Shown here: in pieces, positions 63,580 through 64,000 of the stretch | Layout: every line of letters begins with the position of its first letter | Numbering within the stretch: the stretch's first letter is position 1 | Assembly: GCF_004769195.1 (NCBI RefSeq) | Contig: NZ_RQET01000004.1 | Span: 1,336,602 to 1,400,601 of the forward strand | Length of the DNA stretch: 64,000 nt | Direction of reading: 5' to 3' | Origin: Leptospira fletcheri | GTDB taxonomy: Bacteria; Spirochaetota; Leptospiria; Leptospirales; Leptospiraceae | The notes under the pieces: model-generated | Told to the model about the DNA's origin: nothing | The model's input: the letters and a program-made list of their open reading frames with translations, nothing else | Databases searched by the model: none | Position numbers and translations under genes: made by a program

Positions 63580-64000
63580 CTCCCACGAACACAATCGATT
63601 CTTCTCTTCCAGCCTATGATCTAAGCTTCTGCAAATTCGTGTTCGCTTGCCACTTTCTCATTATGCTGAACTTTATATTATCATAATATAATGCTATATT
63701 TTAAACCGCATTGTGAAGCCTTCTTGCAGAGATTGTAAAATTATGTCACATATCGATTTTCCCTGTCTCCTGGGTTTTGGTAAAATTTCTATAAAAAGAG
63801 TTTGACCCCGCGGGCGGATTTTGTATTTTGGTCTTCTCGGTCGCAATCATATTGCGATGTAACTGAAACGTCAGGTAAAAACGGGCAATTTGCCTCTTGG
63901 AATCTACGATTTTCGGGAAAAGAGAAAGTTCCTTAACAACAATATAACTGCGAATGAGAAATAAAAAAGCTGAGATTGAGATCGGGGATTAAGAGTTCCA

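Larger units (their letters stand above)
63307..64000. other. Intergenic region at the right edge
   Basis: About 690 bases without a convincing gene. Left part: the GC-rich inverted repeat pair described separately. Right part (63600-64000): AT-rich, with TATATTATCATAATATAATGC near 63676-63697, possibly a promoter region for a gene beyond the window. No tRNA or known RNA structure recognised. Confidence 0.45.

Noticed and set aside
63320..63592. Minus-strand frame of 90 codons at the right edge
   Set aside because: It reads across both GC-rich repeats and its product is a by-product of them.

Overview
The window looks like a chromosomal segment of a spirochaete of the genus Leptospira. Reasons: a flagellar hook gene end, spirochaete-type lipoprotein signals (short lipoboxes such as LSTAC, LALSC, FSRC), several uncharacterised families I associate with leptospires, a pterin synthase paralogue of the type reported where folB is missing, and an mreBCD-pbp2-rodA block. 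Base composition is clearly richer in G+C than the classical pathogens. This is inference from gene content; no 16S or marker search was possible. Coding density is high, with almost no mobile DNA, no tRNA or rRNA gene and no CRISPR array seen.

Layout. 1-5.6 kb: the 3' end of flgE, a GAF/HD-GYP signalling protein, murD (opposite strand), a STAS protein and trpC. 5.7-14.3 kb: a TMEM43-like membrane protein and two very large lipoproteins of unknown function in tandem. 14.3-18.5 kb: an outer-membrane barrel protein plus a FecR-domain protein with a CxxCH motif, divergent from a LytS/LytTR two-component pair. 18.9-25.6 kb: a tiny exported protein, glyA, a lipoate ligase-like gene and a rhomboid protease on the minus strand, then an MBL-fold hydrolase overlapping a class A PBP. 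25.8-31.7 kb: the 2-oxoglutarate dehydrogenase operon in the order sucB-lpd-sucA. 31.7-40.4 kb: Ppx/GppA divergent from the cell-elongation operon mreB-mreC-mreD-pbp2-rodA plus an unknown sixth gene. 40.4-46.9 kb: small redox and pterin genes, acetoacetyl-CoA synthetase, an orphan solute-binding protein, a ferredoxin/MBL fusion and a lytic transglycosylase with a hairpin over its ribosome binding site. 47-52 kb: bcp-pepA, and an FN3-like lipoprotein followed by a subtilisin-like protease carrying a large insert. 52-53.3 kb: an AT-rich, gene-poor patch with a small lipoprotein and a probable gene remnant. 53.3-63.3 kb: a GH18-like protein, an exported MBL-fold protein, a Crp/Fnr regulator, an acyl-CoA dehydrogenase, a membrane-anchored AraC regulator, a fatty acid desaturase, an HHxxxDG acyltransferase and an amino acid permease. 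63.3-64 kb: intergenic, with an inverted pair of GC-rich repeats.

Themes: cell wall growth (murD, both PBPs, mre/rodA, lytic transglycosylase), central carbon metabolism (sucB-lpd-sucA, AACS, acyl-CoA dehydrogenase), lipid modification (desaturase, acyltransferase, AraC) and a surface/envelope set of unknown role (giant lipoproteins, barrel protein, FecR-CxxCH protein, protease pair). I found no clear defence island or transposon. The best candidates for undescribed biology are the barrel/FecR-CxxCH unit facing LytS/LytTR, the giant lipoprotein pair, the hairpin over the lytic transglycosylase start, and the unknown sixth gene of the mre operon.
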